Shown: in pieces, positions 55,201-62,894 of the stretch
Position numbering within the stretch: the stretch's first letter is position 1
How the letters are laid out: every line of letters begins with the position of its first letter
Assembly (NCBI GenBank): GCA_018335925.1
Contig: JAGXRF010000083.1
Coordinates: 17,304-81,303, forward strand
Origin: Flavobacteriales bacterium
GTDB lineage: Bacteria > Bacteroidota > Bacteroidia > Flavobacteriales > Flavobacteriaceae
Reading direction: 5' to 3'
Length of the DNA stretch: 64,000 nt
Translations under genes and position numbers: made by a program
Notes under the pieces: model-generated
Told to the model about the DNA's origin: nothing
Seen by the model: only the letters and a program-made list of their open reading frames with translations
Databases searched by the model: none

Positions 55201-55491
55201 CAAAAATTTCAGCGTATAATTCAACGTAAATTTAATTTAGAAGATTTACCAAAAAAACTCCAATATTGGTATTTATTACCCTATGCAGAATTCATAAAAG
55301 AATTGGCCAAAAAGAAAGTAAAACTTTCGCTATCTGAAGAAGCGGAATGGGAAGATTATTTTGAAACCGAGAGCAAAAAAGCACAAGATTTAAAAGCTCA
55401 AGCTGATAAAACAGATAAGGAAATAGACCAAATGGTTTATGAGTTGTATGGGTTGAGTGAAGAGGAGATAGGAATTATTGAAAATAATTAA
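52267..55491 (+). CDS. Type IIG restriction-modification enzyme (Eco57I-like)
   Basis: 1074 residues in one chain. Residues ~60-170 hold a PD-(D/E)xK nuclease domain: ADGAIL with the Asp and VIELKG with Glu102/Lys104. The methyltransferase core has motif I DPACGSGAFL at 452 and motif IV GNPPYL at 574-579, an N6-adenine type. The C-terminal third (TaqI-type specificity region, KPLLKGENVRRY, RGGYFRFKTKYLEPFPIPEI) should read the target site; the last ~60 residues are helical. It cuts unmodified DNA and methylates its own site. First gene of a tight run with SIR2, an unknown and a HEPN gene. Confidence 0.9.
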   Translation: MPLFQQSVLKKFLSQQDKNLVEKVYKKFTKYFQNPTIQENIRNSKEEQFQEGFLRELFVEVFGYTLNPNPKFNLTTEFKNLKGAKKADGAILKEGKAIGVIELKGTDTKDLESIRQQAFDYKANHSNCKYVITSNYEKLRFYINDAVEYEEFNLFTINQQQFELLYLCISKESILTDKPIKIKEASILEEKDITNRLYTDYSLFKRELFRDLVKRNQNNDLLRGLTEKNFKLTLFKKSQKLLDRFLFVLFAEDRGLLAPNTITTINNEWKALKDMDMEVPLYDRYKLYFNYLDTGRKGTDKKEEIFAYNGGLFQPDAILDAITIDDDLLYRHTKHLTTYHFESQVDVNILGHIFEHSLNEIESINAEIEGTTFDKQKTKRKKDGVFYTPKYITKYIVDNTIGKLCTEKKQEIGIVDEEYAKGRKNRHEATIKKLNQQLKDYREWLLELTICDPACGSGAFLNQALDFLIKEHNYLDELNKQLFGGFFVFPDIENQILENNIYGVDLNDESVEIAKLSLWLRTAQPKRKLTSLNKNIKCGNSLIDSKTIAGEKALNWKEQFPEVFEKGGFDVIIGNPPYLRVQGLRENFEKESLYYEKKFKSSTGRFDVYVLFMEQSFSLINKKGIVSFILPHKFLISDFGLGIRKFFVENKSVQSLIHFGSEMVFSDASTYTCIINLSNNNKTINYKQIKPLEIFDVFEFEIIDYNNLSDEKWNLNSQSGQSLIDKINKQPLRIKNIFENISQGVVSVGDDIFLMKGKIVSDKFIGYSEKINQEIIIESKIVKPLLKGENVRRYAKINQEYFVFYPHIETNGKTVPLEEEYFKNNFPLAFNYILPFKNELIEKKIRYKTNPKAWYSLHRSREQSLFEQIKIVTPETSLGGNMTIDYDFNYHNTQVYTLEIKKDLKINHKFILSILNSRLFWYFLQSTGAVLRGGYFRFKTKYLEPFPIPEIQSNEIQNLFATKVDLLFSFNNNLNVISQKFQRIIQRKFNLEDLPKKLQYWYLLPYAEFIKELAKKKVKLSLSEEAEWEDYFETESKKAQDLKAQADKTDKEIDQMVYELYGLSEEEIGIIENN

Positions 55492-55499
55492 TAAAGATT

Positions 55500-58400
55500 A
55501 TGAAGAAAACCAAATTTAATAATTATGTATCACTTATAAAAAATGCAATTAACAACGACAAACTTGTTGTTTTTGCAGGTGCCGGTGTATCTAAAGATTC
55601 TGGAGTTCCACTTTGGAGTGAATTAATAGAAGAAATAAGAGGTTATCTAAATGAAGATATTAACGAAAATGATCCTTTGAAAATTGCTCAAATCTTGTAT
55701 AATGAGAAAGGAGAAAAAGAATACAATGATATAATAAAAAAATCTCTTTTTAGAAATAAAGGAATTTACAATCCATTGCATGAAATTCTATTTGAGTTAA
55801 ATCCCCAACATATTATTACAACAAATTATGACCATTTTTTTGAAAGTATAATCGAAAACAAAGGTTTGCCATTTTCGGTTGTATCTAAAGATATTGATCT
55901 GCCTTATGCAGAGCATAAAAGTTTATTAATAAAATATCATGGAGATTTTGAGAATAAAAATATAGTTTTTAAAGAAATTGATTATTTAGAATTTTCAAAA
56001 AATAACACTTTAAAAGAAATATTTGTAAAATCGTTGTTTAGTAATAAAGTTATTCTGTTTGTAGGTTACAGTGTTGGAGATATTAATCTAAAACTATTAA
56101 TAAGAGATATTCAATTTATCTTGACTAAACACCATCAAAGAGCATATTTACTCTCCCATAATAACAATATATCAAACTCCGAAAACAAATACTTTGAGAA
56201 TTTAGGAATTAATATTATAAATTATTGTGATGAATCTTTAAAAACTGAAAAAGATAAAAATGAGTCATCTTCTATAGGAGAATTAGTATATAAACAACTA
56301 GAATATATCCGTGATTTTGATTTGTTTGAATATGAAAGAAGTAAAAGCAATATATCAACTGTCAATAAAATAATTGATGATTTATATTCTTCATTACTTC
56401 GTTTTCATTATTTCAGAGTAATTCCAAAACGTGTTTTAGCATCATTATATCCTTTAAATAAAAACTCAGATAATGATACAATTTATAATATTGAATCTAC
56501 TACACTTATTACCTACAACAAAGATTTATTTAATTTAATTAATGAATACAAAGGAAAAGAGGATACCAATTTTAGTGATGAACAGAAACGTAAATTAAAT
56601 TTTGTATTTACTCGTTTGATTTATTCTAATGTTTTTTACATAGGAAGGAAAATTGGTGGAAAAGATGTTTTAGGAAATAGAAGAACCGGTGAAGAAATTG
56701 TTTTATTTGATAAATTTTTTAATGAAAATAAAACTTGTAATTGCATAGATTGCACAATTGGTAGTTTTAAATATTCAAGTGCTATTTCAAAAATTGAAAG
56801 TTATAATATAACCGATGATTCAAAATTATGGGATGATGTAGTATTTGCTTATTCATTATATCAAATGGGAGAGTATTATAAAGCATACAAAACATATGAA
56901 CAGATTGAAATAAAAGCTAACAGATTAAAACAAATGGATGTAAGTTTTATTTCATTATACAATATGAAAAGAATCGGAATTAGGATTCAGGGATTTCATC
57001 TATTAGACAAAAGATATTCATTTTATGACTTAAAAGAAATTGAAATTAAATCAAAAAAAATAGATACTGATGCTGAATTTTATAAAATAAAATACTTTGT
57101 AGATAAAGATGTATATAATTTTTTAAAAGAAGTTCGCGATGGAATTTATATTCAAAGGTTATGTAATGAAATAGATAATTTTTATAATAAGATACCAAAA
57201 GATGTAAAAAATATTCAAAGAGGTGGGTCGGTTAGTAATTCTGATTATTTTAATTTATATAATGCAGTAAAACAATTAAATGATTTTTTAAAAGGAAATT
57301 TCATTATGGGTAATGGCTTTTCCTCTATAGAATACTCTATAAATAAATCGATTAAAACATTTATTTTAGGGTTTTATATAGGTACTCTTAAACTAAATTA
57401 TAATCAAAAAAACTCGTTTGGCGTTTCTAAATTAGATAGTTTTAATCACTTTTTATTTGAATTAATCATTGATTATAATAAGCCAGATGAGTTAGCAGAT
57501 TTTATTAGAGAGCAAAAGATATTAGACATAAAATTTGATGAAGAAAGTCAAAAATCAGTATTCGAATTGATTACTAATTTTTTTAAATCAGCCTTTGAAG
57601 AAAATAAATTTTTTGGTGGTAAGAAAGGAAATGATGTATTTACAAATTATTTAAATTACAGCTATAATTTCAAACAAAAAATACTTCTTCAACTTCAAAA
57701 TATTTGCATTGTACTTACTTACTTTGAATTCACTGAAATTCAAATAAAAAGTATTTATTCAGATTTTAATCAATTTATTAAGTTTACAAATTTTGGAGAA
57801 CGTGATGAATTAAAACTTTTAAAACTATTTATAAGCACAAGATATAGATTAATAGGATATGAATTGTTATTAGAAACATTAAACATATTCAATGAAAAAA
57901 AATACTATGATTCTATTTACATTACAATCTTAAAAAGCTTAGAAAAAATAAACTCTCAATTTGTCGATGATATTACACACATTGATTCATTAAACTTTGA
58001 ATTCAATGATTATAATATTCTTAATATATACGAAACTTTATCTATCGAAAAGAAAGCCAATTTCATAGAAAAAGTTGAAATAAAATTAAAAGAACGTTTT
58101 GATACTACCTTGGTTTTTATTCTCCTTTTGAAAGAAGTACCTATAAATAAACTGACTAAAAATGAGTATATAAAAACAATTCATAAAAAGTTAGAAACTA
58201 AAGAAAAAGTAACACAAGATGACTATGAAAATTTTTACTTTTTAAATCCTATCGTTCAATATTTCGAACTGATTAATTTGGGAATTATAAAAGATAAAAA
58301 ATTACTAACTCTTAAAATTGAAGCGGAATTATTCAAATTTATTATTAATCCTGAGGAATTTGACGAGAATAAATTTGATATTAATTGGTTAATAATATTC

Positions 58401-58535
58401 CATTATGATTCTTACATAATTAGATTTTCTAAAATTGACTATATAAAAGAAAAATTAGAAAACTATTTAATTAAAAATGATGATGAGAAATTGCAAAAAA
58501 TTTATTTTAAAATACTTAAAAACCAAAAAGATTAG
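55500..58535 (+). CDS. SIR2-domain protein (defence-type NADase candidate)
   Basis: 1011 residues. The N-terminal ~270 residues form a SIR2 domain: FAGAGVSKDSGVPLW with GAG at 27-29, TTNYDHFF with Asn109, KYHGDFE with catalytic-position His147, and VGYSVGDINLKLL. The remaining ~740 residues are helical with no recognised motif, as in Thoeris/DSR-type SIR2 effectors that deplete NAD+ on phage infection. Extremely AT-rich with long A/T codons. It starts eight bases after the RM stop and ends exactly where the next open frame begins, which implies co-transcription. Confidence 0.85.
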   Translation: MKKTKFNNYVSLIKNAINNDKLVVFAGAGVSKDSGVPLWSELIEEIRGYLNEDINENDPLKIAQILYNEKGEKEYNDIIKKSLFRNKGIYNPLHEILFELNPQHIITTNYDHFFESIIENKGLPFSVVSKDIDLPYAEHKSLLIKYHGDFENKNIVFKEIDYLEFSKNNTLKEIFVKSLFSNKVILFVGYSVGDINLKLLIRDIQFILTKHHQRAYLLSHNNNISNSENKYFENLGINIINYCDESLKTEKDKNESSSIGELVYKQLEYIRDFDLFEYERSKSNISTVNKIIDDLYSSLLRFHYFRVIPKRVLASLYPLNKNSDNDTIYNIESTTLITYNKDLFNLINEYKGKEDTNFSDEQKRKLNFVFTRLIYSNVFYIGRKIGGKDVLGNRRTGEEIVLFDKFFNENKTCNCIDCTIGSFKYSSAISKIESYNITDDSKLWDDVVFAYSLYQMGEYYKAYKTYEQIEIKANRLKQMDVSFISLYNMKRIGIRIQGFHLLDKRYSFYDLKEIEIKSKKIDTDAEFYKIKYFVDKDVYNFLKEVRDGIYIQRLCNEIDNFYNKIPKDVKNIQRGGSVSNSDYFNLYNAVKQLNDFLKGNFIMGNGFSSIEYSINKSIKTFILGFYIGTLKLNYNQKNSFGVSKLDSFNHFLFELIIDYNKPDELADFIREQKILDIKFDEESQKSVFELITNFFKSAFEENKFFGGKKGNDVFTNYLNYSYNFKQKILLQLQNICIVLTYFEFTEIQIKSIYSDFNQFIKFTNFGERDELKLLKLFISTRYRLIGYELLLETLNIFNEKKYYDSIYITILKSLEKINSQFVDDITHIDSLNFEFNDYNILNIYETLSIEKKANFIEKVEIKLKERFDTTLVFILLLKEVPINKLTKNEYIKTIHKKLETKEKVTQDDYENFYFLNPIVQYFELINLGIIKDKKLLTLKIEAELFKFIINPEEFDENKFDINWLIIFHYDSYIIRFSKIDYIKEKLENYLIKNDDEKLQKIYFKILKNQKD

Positions 58536-58571
58536 TTGAATGTTAAATATTATTTATTTTTTTTAAGTGAT

Positions 58572-59714
58572 ATGAAAAACATTTATGAAAGCGAAAGAGA
58601 TCATTTTAAATGGAGTAAACAAAAAGAATACATTAGCCATCTTGACAATATTGAGGATGATATAAAAAGAAAAGCTATCAATGCACTTAGTTTTTTGGAA
58701 GTAGAATTTGGAGCACAGTTTTTAAAAACAACATCTATCAATCATCCAATTCGTCAGATGATTTCTAACAAAGCACCTTTCCAAATAAAAGATTTAATGG
58801 AGTTTTCTGAAACATTACAGATTTTAAAAAAAGAAAATAATAATTATAACCGATTAATTCAAAAGCTCCTTAGTAAAGACAATGCCCAAACAGAAGGAAT
58901 TTCTCTTGTTAACGTGGCAAGAATGTTTTTAAAAGAAGAGCTAATAGTCTCATTTATTGACGAAATAAAAAATAAAAAAACTCCGGACGTAAAAATAACC
59001 AATCCCTACAATAAGGATGTTTTTTACATTGAAATTACTAAACTAAACAACAGTGATTACCAAAAGGAAATAAATGATAACTATAATTTTTTTCACAATC
59101 AATTCAATAATGTCCAACCATTATTTTCTTTTTCCGGAAAACAATTTCAATTAGTAGATAAAAAAGAATATCCTGGAATAAGTAAAATAATTGCAGATGC
59201 AAAAAAAAGGGTAAAAGAGAATGATCAGATTATTTATTATTCCGACCGAAGATTTAATTTTATGTTAGCTCCTCCTAGTTATAATTATGATTTTAACGAA
59301 ATATGTGAAAGAAATAATATTCGGTCAATTCGTTTTAACGGATTACCAATTGAGGTTGATGAAACCAGCCGAATTAATAATAAAATAGTAAAAGCAAATC
59401 AAATCCCTGAGGGTGAAAATGGCTTATTATTTATAGAAATTAGTCCTATTTATTTCTTAACTACTGATATTGTTAATGCTGCTATAAGATTAGAGGCAAA
59501 CATAGCAAAATATAAAAATTTACTTGGCATAATTCTTTTCTCAGAAATTGTGGCACCAAAAGAACCTATTCAAGTAAATTTAGGAAACAATCATTTTTTT
59601 TCAAGAAAAACAATTGAAAATCTTTGTCGAGAATCACTTTTCATTTTTAATAATAATTGTGATATAAAACTTTCAGAAGAAACATTAGTCAAAATATACA
59701 AAGCTTTATTATAA
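58572..59714 (+). CDS. Unrecognised protein in RM-SIR2-HEPN operon, possible nuclease fold
   Basis: 380 residues from ATG 58572 (MKNIYESERDHFKW); a TTG at 58536 would add 12 residues. No family recognised. The stretch TPDVKI (Asp139) ... VFYIEITKL (Glu154, Lys157) has the strand layout of PD-(D/E)xK nucleases, though with E-x-T-K rather than E-x-K, so it may be degenerate or a non-nuclease relative. The N-terminal 130 residues are helical and charged. Tightly packed between SIR2 and HEPN genes, so it probably belongs to the same system. Confidence 0.55.
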   Translation: MKNIYESERDHFKWSKQKEYISHLDNIEDDIKRKAINALSFLEVEFGAQFLKTTSINHPIRQMISNKAPFQIKDLMEFSETLQILKKENNNYNRLIQKLLSKDNAQTEGISLVNVARMFLKEELIVSFIDEIKNKKTPDVKITNPYNKDVFYIEITKLNNSDYQKEINDNYNFFHNQFNNVQPLFSFSGKQFQLVDKKEYPGISKIIADAKKRVKENDQIIYYSDRRFNFMLAPPSYNYDFNEICERNNIRSIRFNGLPIEVDETSRINNKIVKANQIPEGENGLLFIEISPIYFLTTDIVNAAIRLEANIAKYKNLLGIILFSEIVAPKEPIQVNLGNNHFFSRKTIENLCRESLFIFNNNCDIKLSEETLVKIYKALL

Positions 59715-59719
59715 TATAA

Positions 59720-61102
59720 ATGAAAGACCGCAAAATAAAAAATTTCACACAAGAATTAGAAACAATAGAGCAATTTGAAAATTTTAAAAAACAAAAAGTA
59801 ACAATCCAAAATTGCGAAGGAGAAGCTTTCATCACAAAATCAAAAAGAGAGTTTCAACTTTCATTTGATGGTGTTTTTATGTATCAATCAGATAAGGAAA
59901 TAAAGGTAAATATTGAGGGTGAAGAGTTTGTATTCAAATCTATTGATTTTAAAGAGCCTATTAATGATGCTTTTTCAGGTATTGCAGGTCAGCATACGTT
60001 TGATATAGATAGTGTTTGTAAAGGGAGTTTTGAAAAAGAATCACTATTCAGAATGTTCTTTTTTGACAATTCAAAACGAAACCATATTTTTCATTACAAA
60101 CTAGAAACCGCCAAAAACGACGGTGTCAATACTTGGGCTTTTGAATGTGTTAGATTGTCCGTAAACACAAACAATTACGACATAACCCAATATAAAAATA
60201 AGGACAACAGTTATTTCGTAATCGAAAATTTAGAGCCAACCTCTTTAAAACAGTTTAATGAAGATTCGTATGCTATACAAAAAGGCATTGGTTTTTTAAT
60301 TGGCTATATGCCGGGTGGAGAAAACTATATTTTTTCAGGAGATAATTTCATGTATCAAAGACTAGCTAGAAAATCATTAAAATCAATTTTTTATCCGGTA
60401 ACTTCAAATCCATATTCAAAACTTCATAAAGAAAAGAATATAGCAGATAGCTATTACGGAAAGTTAAAAGTCATACCTATTGAAGTAATCTCAAATTTCA
60501 TTACACAATTACGAAATAATGAAGAGTATGCAGTAGCTATCATTTTTTTGATGGAAGTAACCCATCTGAAATCTGTGGTGTCCATGCCTGGTGTGTTTTC
60601 TGTTATTTTAGAATCACTGGCAAATATTATCATCACAAAACAAAATACAATTGAAAAATTAATAGCTGACGAAACACTCTTTAATAAGATAAAAAGTGAT
60701 TTAAACGTTGTCTTGGATAACTATGCTAATGTAATTGATGAAAATGCAGAGATAAAATTCCGAAGAAAAATAAATGGATTAAGTAACTCCATAAATCACA
60801 AACGTCTAACAAATGCAGAAAAATTAAGACAACCTTTTGATCAATTACAAATCAAACTCTCTAGTGCAGACGAATTAGCAATTGATTTTAGAAACGATTT
60901 ATTACACGGCAATATCTTAATGAATAATGAAACAACAAGAACTAGCAAAGAAATAGACAATAAAATGCTATATGCAAGTGCAAAATTATATACTTTGATA
61001 AGTAAGCTAATTTTAAAAAATAGTGGTTATAGTGGATATGTAATCAATCATGCTAAATTCTTCAATAAAGATGCTAAAGAAGACTATTTCGAAGAAGTAT
61101 AA
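59720..61102 (+). CDS. HEPN-domain protein, ApeA-like
   Basis: 460 residues. The N-terminal ~250 residues are beta-rich (KVTIQNCEGEAFI; IKVNIEGEEFVFKSIDF; AGQHTFDIDSVCKG) as in ApeA N-terminal domains; the C-terminal ~170 residues are helical and end with IDFRNDLLHGNIL, where Arg391 and His396 form the Rx4H motif of HEPN ribonucleases. Such proteins cut host or phage RNA when a phage is sensed. Last gene of the RM-SIR2-X-HEPN run, five bases after the unknown gene. The ApeA link is by architecture, not a firm hit. Confidence 0.7.
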   Translation: MKDRKIKNFTQELETIEQFENFKKQKVTIQNCEGEAFITKSKREFQLSFDGVFMYQSDKEIKVNIEGEEFVFKSIDFKEPINDAFSGIAGQHTFDIDSVCKGSFEKESLFRMFFFDNSKRNHIFHYKLETAKNDGVNTWAFECVRLSVNTNNYDITQYKNKDNSYFVIENLEPTSLKQFNEDSYAIQKGIGFLIGYMPGGENYIFSGDNFMYQRLARKSLKSIFYPVTSNPYSKLHKEKNIADSYYGKLKVIPIEVISNFITQLRNNEEYAVAIIFLMEVTHLKSVVSMPGVFSVILESLANIIITKQNTIEKLIADETLFNKIKSDLNVVLDNYANVIDENAEIKFRRKINGLSNSINHKRLTNAEKLRQPFDQLQIKLSSADELAIDFRNDLLHGNILMNNETTRTSKEIDNKMLYASAKLYTLISKLILKNSGYSGYVINHAKFFNKDAKEDYFEEV

Positions 61103-61143
61103 GTTTCAGTAAAAAATTCTGTAAAAATGTTTATTTTTATAAC

Positions 61144-61251
61144 ATGAACATAGAAAGTATCATAGCAATCCTGGCAAATATTGTGGCAATTTTAGTAGCC
61201 ACCAAAAATGATACACCTATACTTTCCCTTTTTAAAAAAACCTTTTTTTAA
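61144..61251 (+). CDS. 35-residue hydrophobic peptide
   Basis: ATG at 61144 opens a frame MNIESIIAILANIVAILVAT followed by a short polar tail ending LFKKTFF and a TAA. A single hydrophobic helix flanked by few charges is typical of small membrane peptides, including some type I toxins. It stands 41 bases after the HEPN gene and before a TTGACACA inverted repeat. Whether it is expressed is uncertain. Confidence 0.35.
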   Translation: MNIESIIAILANIVAILVATKNDTPILSLFKKTFF

Positions 61252-61256
61252 TTTTT

Positions 61257-61283
61257 TTGACACATATTTTTTTTTTGTGTCAA
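61257..61283. repeat. TTGACACA inverted repeat with T-rich loop
   Basis: TTGACACA (61257-61264) and TGTGTCAA (61276-61283), 8-base arms around a loop that is almost all T. It may end the + strand operon (a stem without T-run) or, with the small peptide just upstream, be part of a separate control element. Confidence 0.45.
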
Positions 61284-61310
61284 GATCTTTCCTTATAAAT
61301 AAAGGATTGA

Positions 61311-61344
61311 AGACCAATTGGGAATCGAACCTGTGACCCTATTA
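61311..61344 (-). other. tRNA 3'-end relic
   Basis: Read on the minus strand, GGGTCACAGGTTCGATTCCC continues into AATTGGTCT: the GGTTCGA-TCC T-loop is perfect but the flanking T-stem no longer pairs, and no anticodon arm or CCA is seen. It sits between the two convergent defence operons. It may be a decayed attachment site left by integration of one of them; it is not an exact copy of the tRNA-Ser end at 31062-31095. Confidence 0.4.
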
Positions 61345-61346
61345 AA

Positions 61347-61371
61347 TAAAAAAACAGGCAAATATTACCTG
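61347..61371 (-). terminator. Terminator of the ubiquitin-like operon
   Basis: On the minus strand CAGGTAA, a 3-base loop and TTTGCCTG (one G-U pair) form a stem (complement of 61355-61371), followed by seven T (complement of 61348-61354). It lies eight bases after the DUF6527 stop. Confidence 0.65.
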
Positions 61372-61378
61372 CTTTATA

Positions 61379-61735
61379 TTATTTCTTTTTCTTTTTTTTC
61401 CGTCTGAGAAAGAAGCTTTTCTTTTTCTTTTCGTCTTTTTTTACTCCATCATTTATTTCTTCTGACGACCAAATTCTAGCAAATTCGACTTTACTTTTTC
61501 TAATAAAATAATGTGATTGACATGCAAAACCCCAATTGCCAATAGAAGGCGATAAACTAATGGTTTCTCCATCAAACGTCATTTTCCAATCAGTTGGGGA
61601 AAATGGTGTAACAACCTCATTGTTACAGCCACACACACATTTGTGTATGGCCGTACAATAAGTAAGCGAAATATATATTATTCCATCTTCCAATAGATCT
61701 GGGATAAACTCTACAAACTTATGCTGTAACTTCAT
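61379..61735 (-). CDS. DUF6527 family protein with polylysine tail
   Basis: 118 residues. HKFVEFIPDLLEDGIIYIS at the N-terminus, then CTAIHKCVCGCNNEVVTPFSP with Cys33, 35 and 37, SLSPSIGNW, and FACQSHYFIRKSKV with Cys72 and His75: the DUF6527 pattern. The Cys/His set could bind zinc or act as a hydrolase site; which is not known to me. Unusually, residues 99-118 are almost all lysine/arginine (KKDEKKKKSFFLRRKKKKKK). It overlaps the E1-like gene by 17 bases and is the last gene of the ubiquitin-like operon. Confidence 0.82.
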   Translation of the reverse strand: MKLQHKFVEFIPDLLEDGIIYISLTYCTAIHKCVCGCNNEVVTPFSPTDWKMTFDGETISLSPSIGNWGFACQSHYFIRKSKVEFARIWSSEEINDGVKKDEKKKKSFFLRRKKKKKK

Positions 61736-62894
61736 CGCTAGTCAATTGATTAACATTAATAGAGTAAGTACTGTGATGCTCTTCTCGCAAATCTTGATAG
61801 AAACCACACATTTTTTTCCATTTAATTACTGCTAAAACAGCATTCAAACAATTTAACTCAGCAATTTGAATATTAGTGTTATAATCGTTATTACCTTCAT
61901 CAACAAAGGGAATTCTATCAACTAAATGATTATTCTTTTCATGAGTTCCAGTTGTCACTCTAACTGTTCCAATTAGAGTATCATCAACCACATTTACTCC
62001 AAGTCCAACATCAATAAATGGAATATTGCTTTTTAACAAAAATTGAATAATCAACTTTCTTGAAACATCATTATCAATACATATAAACACAAAAGACATC
62101 GTTGATAATGCTTTCATATTATCTTTTGAAACATAATTATGATGTGCAGTAATCTTTTGATGAATTTTTGAATACTGATTAAAGTAATAGTCAACCTTTG
62201 ACGGTACTGTATCTAAATCTTCCTTTCCTGCAGCTCCAGGAGAACGAAATGCATTATGTTGCGAAAACACATCACCATCATAAATATGAATTTCACTCAC
62301 AGGAGTTTTTGAAAGTAAATCCAGAATGTAAGCACCGGTGCCACCTAATCCAATTATGGCAATTTTTTGACCTTTAACTTTTTCATTAATTAGATTAATT
62401 TTCGCTCTACCGGAATTAGTGTCAATATATTGAAAAACATCAGTATCAATTGCGTTTTCTCTAATCCTAAAAGTCTTTTCAGTAACTAACGGATCAATAC
62501 TTTTTGCAGGTGAACTAATAATGGTAGCATAAGTTGATACTTTTTCATAATAATCAACATAACCACTTTGTGGTTTGTTGGAAAAAGAAAAATTAATCAC
62601 AATTCCATGACCAAGGTTTTGTTGATTGGAATGTTGAATAGCTGTGATGATACTACCATCAGCATTGCAAGGATATTCACCTATAAAATTGATAACGTGT
62701 GTACTTGGTTTAATAGTTCTTTGACTATTAGCCAACGATAATTCACTAACCAAAATACCATATTTAATTTCTCTAAGATGAGTTACATAAGGTATATGGT
62801 GGATAAGTAAATATCCACCTTTAACCTCAAGTTCATAACCTTCATCTTGTAACCTTTTAAGGTCGGGACTATGATTTATTAGTTGCTGTAACAT
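61719..62894 (-). CDS. E1-like ThiF/UBA adenylyltransferase with N-terminal DUF6791 domain
   Basis: 391 residues. The C-terminal part (~175-391) is a ThiF/MoeB/UBA-type activating domain: AIIGLGGTGAYILDLL with GLGGTG at 182-187, IYDGDVFSQHNAFR with Asp206/208, Asn214 and Arg217 for ATP binding, and Cys349 in AELNCLNAV near the end. The first ~165 residues (GYELEVKGGYLLIHHIPYV; VINFIGEYPCNADGS) fit the DUF6791 domain attached to such enzymes and proposed to be E2-like; Cys76 is a candidate thioester site. It would adenylate the C-terminus of the multi-ubiquitin protein encoded just upstream. Confidence 0.85.
   Translation of the reverse strand: MLQQLINHSPDLKRLQDEGYELEVKGGYLLIHHIPYVTHLREIKYGILVSELSLANSQRTIKPSTHVINFIGEYPCNADGSIITAIQHSNQQNLGHGIVINFSFSNKPQSGYVDYYEKVSTYATIISSPAKSIDPLVTEKTFRIRENAIDTDVFQYIDTNSGRAKINLINEKVKGQKIAIIGLGGTGAYILDLLSKTPVSEIHIYDGDVFSQHNAFRSPGAAGKEDLDTVPSKVDYYFNQYSKIHQKITAHHNYVSKDNMKALSTMSFVFICIDNDVSRKLIIQFLLKSNIPFIDVGLGVNVVDDTLIGTVRVTTGTHEKNNHLVDRIPFVDEGNNDYNTNIQIAELNCLNAVLAVIKWKKMCGFYQDLREEHHSTYSINVNQLTSDEVTA

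Noticed and set aside
52267..61102. BREX or Dnd system
   Set aside because: The methyltransferase alone resembles PglX in size, but no brxC, pglZ, brxL or dnd genes are nearby.
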